A DNA stretch of 64,000 nt from Cynocephalus volans (lineage: Eukaryota > Chordata > Mammalia > Dermoptera > Cynocephalidae), in the NCBI RefSeq assembly GCF_027409185.1, contig NC_084475.1, positions 17,442,130-17,506,129 on the forward strand, given 5' to 3'. Position numbers and translations under genes: made by a program. Positions 33,641 to 43,066 of this stretch are shown piece after piece. How positions within the stretch are numbered: position 1 is the stretch's first letter; every line of letters starts with the position of its first letter. The notes beneath the pieces were generated by a model. That model did not search any database. It saw only the letters and a list, made by a program, of their open reading frames with translations, and had not been told where the DNA came from.

Positions 33641-33914
33641 GTCCAACTTCTCAGCCAGCTACATCTTCACATACTGCCCCGACTGCAGTGCACTGGTGAC
33701 TTCCTCGTTCTAATTGGTCTGGGTGGAGAGAAGCAATCGGTGGCCACCTGATGCAGATGGAGACCCATGGCACAGGGAAGGGGGCACAGGACACTGGCTC
33801 ATAAGGTGTCTTCCTAGGTACCATTTCATGTGAGGCCTCCACCACCCCATTTTACAGGTGGGGAAACAAAGGCCCAGGGGTTGAGGGTGGAGGGCAGGCT
33901 GGCAGGGCGGGTGG
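33641..33914. other. Unassigned sequence 3' of the golgin-like exons
   Basis: Includes a short antisense MIR-like piece (about 33,800-33,875: CCCCATTTTACAGGTGGGG and AAACAAAGGCCCAG). No exon was assigned. Confidence 0.4.
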
Positions 33915-34236
33915 GACACCAGCCTGATGAGGCCAGTCTACAGCTTAGCCACATGCTCCTGGAGTTCACGGGCCTGGGATAGCAGGCAGCTGGTGGTGGT
34001 GTGGTGGCACTGCATGCCCTCCAGCACTTGCCTGGGCTGCTTGCCTCAGAGCCCAGCAGCCCAGCCCAGCTCCAGAAGCTGCTTCTCCTGCTCCTGGTTC
34101 AGGTGGTTCAGACCCTCGTTGTCCTTTACCTGAGCCTGGAACTGACCCACCAGGCTCTCCAGCTGCTCAGCCTCCATCTGCAGCCACCGTTCTTCCTCGC
34201 TGGGCCCTGCTGGAGGCTTCAGGGATGGAGGCTCTG

Positions 34237-34574
34237 CTGAGAAAGGAATTGGATGAGAACAGCCTCTGAACTCTGGAGTTTCACAAAACCCTCTTCTCGA
34301 CCCATAGCTGCTAATTCAGGCTCCTCACCCCAGACCATGGCTTCCTGGCTAATCATTCCTTATGGCCAGATGATGGTCAATCATACAAACCACTTTCAAA
34401 CAGAGTTCTTCACATTCTTGTGCAGAAGACAACTGTGGGTCGCTGACAATGGGCACCCCACCCCTCTTTGCAGATGGGGGACACTGAGGCTCAGGCGAGA
34501 AGACTTGCCATCTGCTGGCACACACCTCGTTCTCTTCCCTCACCTGCTCCTAGGCCACCCCAGCCCCAGCTTAC
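34237..34574. other. Intron of the golgin-like copy
   Basis: Between the VHTL exon and the PPAGPSE exon. Bounded by GTAAGC at 34,574 and TTTCTCAG at 34,237 on the minus strand. No other feature was seen. Confidence 0.7.
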
Positions 34575-35442
34575 CTGTCCACCTGCGTACATTAGCCAAG
34601 CATGTCTCTGGCTCCTGGATGTGACTCAGGCCATGCCCCTCTGTCAAAGTGTGCACCTGCCCAGAGACAGGGGCGTGAGCCCTGGAGGGAGTGGCTGCAG
34701 AACGGACAGGCTGCCACCTTCCTCTCTACTCCCACCCCCATAAAACCAAAACCCTGTGCTGCAGACACTCACTTCTTGGGGCAGGAGCTTAGATGTCTCG
34801 AGTTTTTTCATATGGAGCTGCAAGGCCACATTCTCCATCACAAGGACCTGAAGCTTCCCCTTCAGTTGGGACTGGCGACACTTGCGGTCCACATCATTGT
34901 TCCTGTGGCCAGAGGTGGTGGAGACTGGAAAGAATAAGGAACAGAAAGGACCACTTTGGTGACCAATGCAGTGACTGTGACACACAACCAGAGGACCATG
35001 GCATGGGAAGGGGACCCCAGGAACCAAGAGTCACAAGTACCAGTCCAGAGAGTGGACATGAATTGTCTGAGGCCACACGTGAGTCACTGGCACAGCTGGG
35101 ACCAGAGCTTGGCTCTGCACATGTCAAAACCTGTGCATCCACCTCATTGTGCTCACCTGTAACCCTCCCACCCCATCTCCCATGCTGAGGCCCCCCAGAC
35201 CTGCCATCCACCTTCCCCCTCCTACCTATTATACTCCATGTGCAGGCGGAGAGCATCTCACTCTTTTATCAAGTCGTGGTAGGACTGCAAATACAGAAAG
35301 GTGAAGTCAGGATTCAGCAGGGAGAAGATGTAGTCGAGGCGCACTAACACTGACACCTATAGTAACCATTCGGCAGTAACATTTCCTCCCCCTGAATCAC
35401 ACTTGACATCTTTTCAAGGCGTTTCCAAGCCCATGATCTCAG

Positions 35443-36005
35443 TTTGTGGAATATACTAAAAAGCATATGTACTTCACAGGGCCTGGTTTTCCAAAGCCTT
35501 GCAGTTTCAGATATTGACCTTGCAAGGACAGGAAATTCTCCTCAGGCTGTAAGTCTCTGGTGTAAGACAATGAATGTGGCACAGCAGGTTGCTGGCTCAA
35601 AGACAGACTAGTTACTGACTGTTATGTAAAGATACTGAGAAATTGATGTAAGAAGGAATGTTTGCTAAGATCAAGCTTGCGTTGACAGGACCACTTGATT
35701 GCCTCGCTGGAATGTCATCTGGCTTGTTTCACTGAAAGTTACCAGCCTATATCATTAAACTATAACCCCACCTTTGTTCTCTTCCTGTAACTTCCTGGTC
35801 TGGAAAATAAATGCAGGGAGAGAACTCCAATTCAGGGTTAATTTCCCAAGGAAGGGATGGCTCTTGCTTGAGCATCCCAAAGGGAGATTAACCACTTCCG
35901 GGTTAATCTCACTGCTCAGTAGAGATGGGCTTTGAGTCATCCTTTGCATCTCCGTCACCCAGGGGAAGTGGGGTGACAAATGCGTGGGGGGCAAAGCAAT
36001 GCACA
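35443..36005 (+). mobile_element. Solo ERV LTR (family X), sense copy
   Basis: It lies in an intron of the golgin-like copy. Shared blocks with the antisense copy at 41.7-42.3 kb: ACTTCACAGGGCCTGG, TTTCCAAAGCCTTGCAGTTTC, GAATGTTTGCTAAGATCAAG, AAAATAAATGCAGGGAGAG (polyadenylation signal) and GGTTAATCTC. The end GGGTGACAAATGCGTGG is also shared. Limits are within about 10 bp. Confidence 0.75.
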
Positions 36006-36139
36006 GCAACATCAGCTGGTTTTGCTAAGAACTCAATAAGCATGGAAGAGGCAGGGAAAGAGATCTGATTTACAGCTGGCTGACAGAGGCCCAGGGATAT
36101 TGGGTCATGTTGCCATTGTTATGACTGTCATCACCAGCA

Positions 36140-36300
36140 TTTGACTCTGTATTGAGTGCGTCACCAGGCACCATTCTAACAATCCATTGAATCCTCACAA
36201 CCACCATAGGAGGGAGTTACTAGTATTATCTCCATTTTGTAGATGAAATGCAAAGTGCTAAGATCACTTACAGCTGGGATGTGAACATCCAGGTCTATCT
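36140..36300 (-). mobile_element. MIR SINE, antisense
   Basis: TGTATTGAGTGCGTCACCAG, AATCCATTGAATCCTCACAAC, TATTATCTCCATTTTGTAG and ACTTACAGCTGGGATGTGAAC follow the antisense MIR order. Confidence 0.75.
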
Positions 36301-37298
36301 AATTCTCTAAGGCCATTTTTTCCCCTGGGGTGGAGGCACAAGCATGACTGTAGGGGGCTGGGCTCACCGTCTTGTCCTCCTTCTGCCACACGGAGAGAGC
36401 AGTCGGATTCCACCGCAGCTCTTTTTTCTGTTGCTCGCATGAGCACAGGCAGCTTGTCAGATGTTCACACTCCCCTGGAATGACAGAGGTCAAGACAGAG
36501 CCCAAATGGCTCCTCCAAAGGCCTGCCAGGCACTAGGTTGAGGGGGGAAGGGTGCCCAGATTTGCACCTGTTTCTGCCAGGCTGCATGGTGACCATTGGC
36601 CAGGGCTCTCTGTAACTGTGCCTTTTCGGACATTAAGACATCAGTGGTCCAAATCTGAGCCTTTGGGAGAAAAGCCAAACAGGTGCTCCTTCACACAAAC
36701 TGATGTCACAAGGCCTCCCCACTGATGTCACAAAGGCCTCCCCAGTGACGTATGATGTGGGCTACAAGAGATGAGAGCGCACATGGACACACGCTGTCCT
36801 CCTCAATGGCTAAGCCCCCTGACGTCCTTTCTTCCCCATCAAATGGCAAAAGTCTCTTTCCTGCCTGACCTGGACCAGGCCCTCCTCCTGTAGCCCCTTT
36901 CTGTCCACTTCTCAAGGTCCCTCCCCTCCCAAGCAGCTCTCATCCTGTACCTCCTGTGCTTCCTGCAGCACGGTCCAATGAGACAGCCAAGCTCGTTGTC
37001 CATCTTTGTGTGCACAGCTTCAAGGAAGAAGCTCAGAGAAGAGTCCTAAATCATATCCCTAGCAGAGGGAGAGGCAGGATTCACACCCAGACTTCTTAAC
37101 CAGTCCCTGACACTTCCTACCATTGCCCCCGACTGCCCCTTGAACCCTCTGTTCCCAGGAGCCTGGCCAGCCAAAACTCACCTCCTGAGGCAACTGGCAA
37201 CCCCCAGAAGTGGTTGAATCAGGGCTACTGCCACTTTTCACTTTGCTCTTTGCTCCTGGAGGATCACAGGGGCTGTTTCTCTTTTGGTAATCTCTTAA

Positions 37299-38504
37299 CT
37301 GTGAAAAGGAAAAGCAGTCATATTCAGAACTCTAAGCCCCTGTTCTTGGCATCCTATTTTACAGTTTTTACAAAATATTCTTACTTATACCATCTGATTT
37401 AATGCCACCAGCAACCCTATAAGGTATAGTAATGATAATTAAACGGCTGAAGAAATGGATTGATAATATGACTTAAAAAAGGCAATAATGGTATTTAACT
37501 TCAGTCTTCTGGGGCTTTATCATGAATCAGCAGCCTCCAGGTGGCAAAATTCAAATCAGACATTGGGGTCCTCTCCTACAGAGCTGACAGAGCTGCACAC
37601 CAGCACTTCTCAGACATTTACATCAATGTATCCTAATGGCAGAAGTCAGTGAGCGCACACCCCTAGGGATCTGGGGACCTAACAAAAAGAGGACAACCCA
37701 AGCATCATTTCAGAGAGAAGTCTATTATGATCTTACAAATCTAGGCGAAAGTCACCCCTAAGTACATTAGTAGGTTTTTTCTCTCTCAAAAGAATCAAGC
37801 AAATCTGATGCTTCAGAAAGATGCCCCCTATGAATACTGTGGCACCCCAGATTCAAATGATCTGGGCAAGATTCCAGCTGTGAAGTTCAGTTGTCCAGGA
37901 TTTGTTCCACAGAAAATAAACACATTTCCCTCCAGAGAGCACTGACTGAAAGGCGCTCTGGTCCCAGAACCCTAGGGAATTCTAATGTGAGGTACAGACT
38001 CAGAAATAAATTGTAAAGTGTCTCTAGGAGTAGAAACCTGGGAGAAAACCAAACCAAACCCATTCTCCAATTGCCACCCTGAGATATTGTCTACGTTTTA
38101 AGCCCACTGGTGAGGTGTAGGCTTTTCAGTTTGTCAATGTCTAAGTGAAGGGAGTGAGGGAGCCAGAAACCTCTCTTGGTCCCGGGTCCCCTAGTCCTGA
38201 GTACCCTTCCAAAAGGAAATTTGTGCCACGACCAGAGAAGCTGGAAAGAGGGTGAAAACACTTGGGGGACTGGCTCATCAGGTCAAAGGCCGGGCTCCAG
38301 GCAGTAATGACAGGGGGTGCTTGGCGAGGGCACGAGCTGGGTTGCTAAGGGGACAGGGGTGGCTGAGAAGAGTTTGGTGAGGGGAGTCAAGAGGCACAGA
38401 GGGGCAAGCCCCATGTACCGCAGAAGTACACAGAGTCCTGCCCCTGTCCTGCCAGCAGAGGGGCTTCAGGCTGGGTCTGGGGCCTTCGACCCAACATGCC
38501 ATAC
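37299..38504. other. First intron region of the golgin-like copy
   Basis: Lies between the MSEETRQ exon and the DYQKRNSP exon. In the GM130 family this interval is an intron. I recognise no further repeat or exon inside it with confidence. Confidence 0.5.
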
Positions 38505-38534
38505 CTTTTTCCTCTGTCGAGTTTCCTCTGACAT

Positions 38535-38800
38535 CTCAGGGCAGGGGAACAGAAAGGGGGGCTGCATCACCACCATCCACTTCCTTCAGCTGACAGCGCA
38601 GATGTGCAACTGAGCCAGAGCTGGTGGGGGCTCAGGCATGAGGCAACAGTGAAGTGGGCGTGGCCTCAATGCTCACAGCCCATTGGTGGATGAGAAAGAT
38701 GAAGCTAATGGGGGTGTGGCCAAACACAGGGAAGGGAGGAGTCACAATGAAAGCTGTGATCGCTGGCCCCGCCCAACCCAGGGAGGGGCACCCCTTGGGG
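38535..38800 (-). promoter_or_regulatory. Remnant promoter upstream of the golgin-like copy
   Basis: Upstream of the ATG on the minus strand lie a CCAATGGG (CCAAT-type) motif near 38,680-38,687, GGCCCCGCCCAAC (GC box) near 38,766, and GGGTGTGGCC/GTGGGCGTGGCC (KLF/SP-type CACC boxes). The spacing suits a TATA-less promoter. Activity is unknown, and CpG density is modest. Confidence 0.45.
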
Positions 38801-39303
38801 AAATGGGTGGGGGGCTCTCGTTTGGTGCCCACAGAGCTCCTGTGTGACCCTTCATAGTGGTTGTCACAGAATTCGTGGCACCCAGCAGAGCAGAGAGGCT
38901 GCTCTCCAGCCTCTGCCATGGACCCTCCTGTGCCAGTTCAACCCCTGACCTGGGGGCATAGGACCCCAGGGCTCAGGAGGTGGGTGAGCAACGGACAGCA
39001 GGGGAGAGTGTAACACTTCACGGTCCCCTTCCAGGCTCCTCACAGCTCTGCCCCAGACTTTCTCATCTCAGAAACCACCTCCAAAGACACCCACCCAGTC
39101 CTCCAGACGCTTCTCCACTCACCCCCTTCCTCGAGGTCCCTTCACTGATCCCGGGAGCATAGCTGCCCCCTCCCAGCTGGGTCCCATCCAGGTCACTCCT
39201 GCTCACCAGATGCTCCTCCTCTCACCCCACAGCACCCCCTTCCTCCCAGCATGAGCTCTGGGTCCCAGCAGGCTTTTTCCTCGGATGTCTCAAAACCCAG
39301 CTG
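38801..39303. other. Unassigned sequence, no gene seen
   Basis: C-rich DNA upstream of the golgin-like promoter. I looked for a head-to-head gene and saw no exon I could support. Confidence 0.4.
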
Positions 39304-40468
39304 GGGGGACGAAAACTATAAAAGTCTCAGAAGAAAACGTAGGTGCAAATCTTCATGATCTTAGATTAGGCAACGGTTTTCTAGGCATGATATCAAAAGC
39401 ACAAGCAACGAAAGAAAAAATGGATAAACTGAACATTATCAAAATTTAAAACTTTTGTGGTTCAAACAATGCCACTAAGAAAGTGAAAAGAAAAATGAAA
39501 GAAAGTGAAAAGAAAACCACAGAATTGAAGAAAAGTTTTACGAATCTTATATCTTAGAAGGAGCTTGTATCCAGAATATATAAAAAACAATTACAACTTG
39601 ATAGTAAAAGATAAATATCCCAGTTTTTAAAATTGGCAAAAAATCTGAATAGTTTTCTAAAGAAAACATATAAATGGCCAATAAGCACATCAAAAGATGG
39701 TTGACGTCAGTAGTCATCAGAGAAATGCAAATCGAATCCGCAATGAGATATAACTTCACACCCACTACCATGGCTATAATCACAAAGATGCATAAAAACA
39801 GTGTTGTGAGGATATGCAGAAATTAAAACCCTCACACACGACTGGGAAAACTGTAAAATGGTGCAGCCACTTTGCAAACAGGCTGAAAGTTCCTCGAATG
39901 ATTCAGTGAGGAGTTATCATATGATCCAGCAATTCCACTTCTAGGTATATGCCAAGAGAAATAAAACCACGCATCCACACAAAACCTTGAATACAAATGG
40001 TCATTGCAGCATTATTCACAACAGTCCAAAGGTAGAACTAGCCAAGTGTCCATGAACTGATCAATGAACAAACAAAATGTGGGATATCCATGTAAATAAA
40101 CATTCAGTCATAAAAAGCACTGGAGAACTGATACATGATACAACTTTGCATGAACCTTGAAAACATTATGCTGAGTGAAAGAGGCCAGTCACAAAGTGCC
40201 CCATAATGTATGATACCGTTTTTATTAAATGTCCCAAATGAGGATATTTGTAGGAAAATAAAGTAGATTAATGGTAGCCTGGGGTTGGAGGGAATGGAAT
40301 AATTGGGGATGATGACTGAGGGATTTAGTTTTGGAGTAATGAAAGTGTTCTGCAATTGCTTGATGATCGCAAAACTCTGAGTGTACTAAAATCCATCAAA
40401 TCACACAGTTTAAATGGGTGAATTGTATGGCATGTACATTTTATCTCAGTAAAAGCTGTTAAAAAACA
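39304..40468 (+). mobile_element. L1M 3' end (ORF2 C-terminus and 3' UTR)
   Basis: Ordered L1 blocks: GGCAACGGTTTTCTAGGC, GACTTGTATCCAGAATAT-like, AAATGGCCAATAAGCACATC, TCAGAGAAATGCAAATCGAA, GCAATTCCACTTCTAGGTAT, GCATTATTCACAACAGTCC, TATGCTGAGTGAAAGAGGCC, and the 3' UTR ending GTACATTTTATCTCAGTAAA. Many indels and stops, so it is dead. It is 5'-truncated, as usual. Confidence 0.85.
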
Positions 40469-40578
40469 AATGTGCAATGAGTTTAGCTTCTCAGGAGGAT
40501 ATCGATGTTGCAACAGCCCGATGCTCAACAGATGAGTAGGAAAAAGCCACATAAACTATAAAACTCCTGTTTTTAAAG

Positions 40579-40798
40579 GCATAACAGAGTCGTGGAAACA
40601 ATAATTAGATGACATTGAATTTCATAGAGGGAGACTTCTAGGGCAGGGTGTTTGTTTGCTGAATTTTTAGTAGGGACAGATGATCACACTTGGCCCACGC
40701 AGGGGACGGAGAAAACAGGGAGGTACTGGTTGGTCATTCACGGGTGGTACTGGCGTGAGAGATCACACAACTTGAGAAGCACCGACTGATGTCTGTGG
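40579..40798 (+). repeat. Dispersed repeat of unknown family, copy B
   Basis: Partner of 19,891-20,105 (see that entry). It starts GGCATAACAGAGTCGTGG and ends AACTTGAGAAGCACCGAC. Here it lies about 110 bp after an L1 3' end. Confidence 0.65.
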
Positions 40799-40843
40799 GG
40801 TCCCTGTAGTCAGTCTCAACCCACCCCATCCTCCCGCCTTTCC

Positions 40844-40944
40844 TGTGGCGGGTTCTTGTCTCTGCCAGAGGAAAGAATTCGAGTGGAGTCACAGGACAAA
40901 GTGAGAACAGCTTAAATGTAACAAAGAAGAGTTACAGATCTGAC

Positions 40945-40994
<50 letters not shown>

Positions 40995-41655
40995 AGCTCC
41001 AGAGACTGAGCAGGGCTCACACCAAGTTTAACACAAAAGCAAGCAATACACAAGGTAAAGTTCAGTACTGAGTGCAGGCTGGCTCAAGAGACGGAGCAGC
41101 TGCTCCCTGAAGGGAAGTTTGATTCAAAGAGACAGAAATACGCACTCCACAGGCAGAGTGCAGGCTCCCTCCGGGACAGTGAGCACCAGCCCTGCCCTCT
41201 GCTGTCATCTGGCTTTTATAGTTTCACTGTCTAATGAATATTCAATAAAAAAGGTTCCCAGTTGTGTGACATAGTCTTCCACATGCTCAGTTGGTCTCTT
41301 CCTGGAGCATGTTCATGGGTCAAATCCTACCACAGGCACCAGACATATCTGAGAATATTCTGTGCTCTCTAGCTCCTGTAGTGGAAGGGCATTCAGCTAC
41401 CAGGGTTGCATAACCCCTCTCCACTGAGCATGCCCAGCCACTGGATTTGCAGGAGCCAGCCCTTTGTGGTCTCATTTCTCCCATGTTGGTGCTGAAAACA
41501 GGTCTAACTGGCAACAGTAAATTTCCTCTAGGGGAGGGCATAAAGGAGGGACCTGAAACCTCAAGGAGTGGCTGGAAACCCAGACTCCTGTCCGGAAACC
41601 TGGAGAGGGCCTGTGGCTAACCAGAGAGTACTGCCCTGCCTAACGGCATAAAACA
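40844..41655 (-). mobile_element. ERV LTR, antisense, with (GA)n inside R/U5
   Basis: The plus strand starts TGTGGCGGGTTC (complement of a CCACA end). The complement of a TATA box (CTTTTATAGTTTCAC) is near 41,213. A (GA)n run at 40,953-40,988 lies in the transcribed part. U3 would occupy 41,230 to about 41,655. The right end is approximate, and no TSD was established. Confidence 0.6.
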
Positions 41656-41665
41656 AACCCAAACC

Positions 41666-42279
41666 TGTTGCTTTGCCTCCCACGGATTTGTCACCCTTTT
41701 CCCCCTTGGTGACGGAGCCGCCAAAGATTACTCAAAGCCCATTTCTTCTGAGCAGTGAGAAGCCTCAAAAAGGGGTTAATCTCCCATCGCCCTCAACAGC
41801 GAGGCATTGCTTCCATTTGGGAAATTAACCATGAATTGGGGTTCTCTTCCTGCATTTATTCTCCAGACCAGCAAGTTACAGGAAGAGACATTGGTGGGGT
41901 TTTGCTAAGCACGGTTTAATAAGTTTTAACAATAGAAGCTGGTAACATGCAATTAAGTCGATCCACTAACAAAAGCTTGATCTTAGCAAACATTCCTTCT
42001 CCCTCCAGCAGCTTTTCAGTGACTTTACTATCAATTAGTAACCTGTCTGTCTTTGACTTTACTGTCAATTAGTAACCGTCTGTCTTTGACTTTACTATCA
42101 ATTAGTAACCTGTCTGTCTTTGAGCCGGCAGCCTTACTGTGTTACGATTCTGATCTTATGTCAGAGAATGTATAGCCTGGGGAAAATTTCCTGTTTTTTG
42201 TAAGGTCAATATTTGAAACTGCAAGGCTTTGGAAAACCAGGCCCTGTGAAGTACATTTGCTTTATGCATACTCCACACA
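41666..42279 (-). mobile_element. Solo ERV LTR (family X), antisense copy with U3 tandem repeats
   Basis: Same family as 35,443-36,005 in reverse: GCATTTATTCTCCAGACC, TGATCTTAGCAAACATTCC, TTGAAACTGCAAGGCTTTGG, ending CTCCACACA. The U3 carries three tandem copies of a ~34-bp unit (42,021-42,121), where the sense copy has one. Confidence 0.75.
42021..42121. repeat. 3 x ~34-bp tandem repeat in the LTR U3
   Basis: Three units starting GACTTTACTATCAATTAGTA (34, 33 and 34 bp). The middle unit has ACTGTC for ACTATC and lacks one T. Direct repeats in U3 are typical of retroviral enhancers. Confidence 0.9.
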
Positions 42280-42513
42280 AGCCCTTGTGAATCAAGCAAG
42301 CCATCTGGCAAGCTGGGCCACGCTGCTGGTTTGTGACTCTGCTACAGAAAGCAGAGTGCTGGTGAATGGTTTAAGCCAAAGAAGGTGGTGATCTCTGATA
42401 TCCTCCAAGGTTCTGTAATACCCACAGCCCCGGCAAATCCTTCCTTGGTCGTGGCATTGAACTCTTGGGAATGTGCCAAGTGCTCATCTCTTGGAGGAAT
42501 AATGTGACTAGTG

Positions 42514-42590
42514 CAGCTGGCCGGTTAGGTCAGTGGTTAGAGTGCGGTGTTGTAAAACCAAGGTCAACGGTTCACATCCCCGAATCAGGG
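42514..42590 (+). mobile_element. tRNA-Ile-derived SINE, diverged
   Basis: GCTGGCCGGTTAGGTCAG, TGGTTAGAGTGCGGTGTTG and ACCAAGGTCAACGGTTCAC show the tRNA-like head and B box. No clear A tail or TSD is present, so it is an older copy. Confidence 0.7.
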
Positions 42591-42689
42591 GGGAGGAGAG
42601 GAGTTTCAGCCAATGTCCCAATAGGCAAAGTCAGCCTTCATCGTCAAGTAGCCCCTCCGAGCTTTCTCTCCCTTCCACCTGGGATGTTG

Positions 42690-42860
42690 GTGAAAAGAGC
42701 ACTGGGTTTGGAGCAGAAGGACTGGGGTTTGAACCCGGCTCTGCCACGTCCTGGCTGCGCTCGGGAAGTAACTCAGCCTCTCTGGAGCACCAGAGCTGCA
42801 TGAGGAGTAATGGGACAGCGCACTCAGGACTCCAGGCACCTAGAAGACTTTCAAGAAACA
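42690..42860 (+). mobile_element. MIR SINE
   Basis: AAAGAGCACTGGGTTTGGAG, TGAACCCGGCTCTGCCACG and AACTCAGCCTCTCTGGAGC are MIR head and core blocks. Confidence 0.7.
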
Positions 42861-42959
42861 GGATGTCCCTTCTGCTGCCCTCGCTCTAGGATCCTCCCCT
42901 CCGCCTAAGGCTCTCTTCTCCATTAATCCCACTCTCTGGCTGCGGTCCCTTTAAGACAG

Positions 42960-43066
42960 CCTTGGAGGACCCAGATTCAAAGTCGAGGACGGCCCTCTAG
43001 CTGCTCTCTCGATGGTAAGCCAACACTTCCGGTCGGCAGTGCGTTTCCGGGCTGCTTCCGCCCAAG
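42960..43066 (+). promoter_or_regulatory. CpG-island promoter of the 4-exon gene
   Basis: A TATA-less, GC-rich start region. CACTTCCGGT (43,024-43,033) is a textbook ETS/GABP site, and a second TTTCCGGG follows. CAAGATGGTGGG (43,063-43,074) matches the YY1/TISU element that places the start codon just after the cap site. CpG-rich DNA continues to about 43,460. Confidence 0.75.

Larger units (their letters stand above)
33938..38534 (-). pseudogene. GOLGA2-like: GOLGA2 (GM130)-like golgin gene, intron-containing, broken
   Basis: The family tethers vesicles at the cis-Golgi as a long coiled coil. Minus-strand exons, in order: 38,534-38,505 (MSEETRQRKK, matching the GM130 start); 37,298-37,182 (DYQKRNSP, TTSGGC); 36,654-36,568 (LMSEKAQLQRALA); 36,474-36,368 (GECEHLTSCL); 35,284-35,226 (EYN, RDALRL-like); 34,902-34,773 (LKGKLQVLV); 34,656-34,575 (VHTL..QEPET); 34,236 to about 33,930 ([25 protein letters not shown]). 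GT-AG sites flank most exons, so it is a DNA-level duplicate, not a processed copy. Breaks: TGA at 35,260-35,258 in place of Arg, TGA at 34,048-34,046, TAG at 33,940-33,938, a phase mismatch between the third and fourth listed exons, and no C-terminal half (GM130 is about 1,000 residues). A truncated transcript remains possible. Confidence 0.85.

Noticed and set aside
32412..33713. 433-codon plus-strand ORF, very hydrophobic, resembling a membrane protein
   Set aside because: It consists almost only of Phe, Leu, Gly, Ser, Val and Trp because the DNA is T/G-rich and stop-poor. Overlapping frames give similar ORFs, and a 409-bp repeat runs through it.
33938..38534. Processed (retrocopied) golgin pseudogene
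   Set aside because: Exons are separated by introns with recognisable splice sites, and an upstream CCAAT/GC-box region is present, so it was duplicated as genomic DNA.
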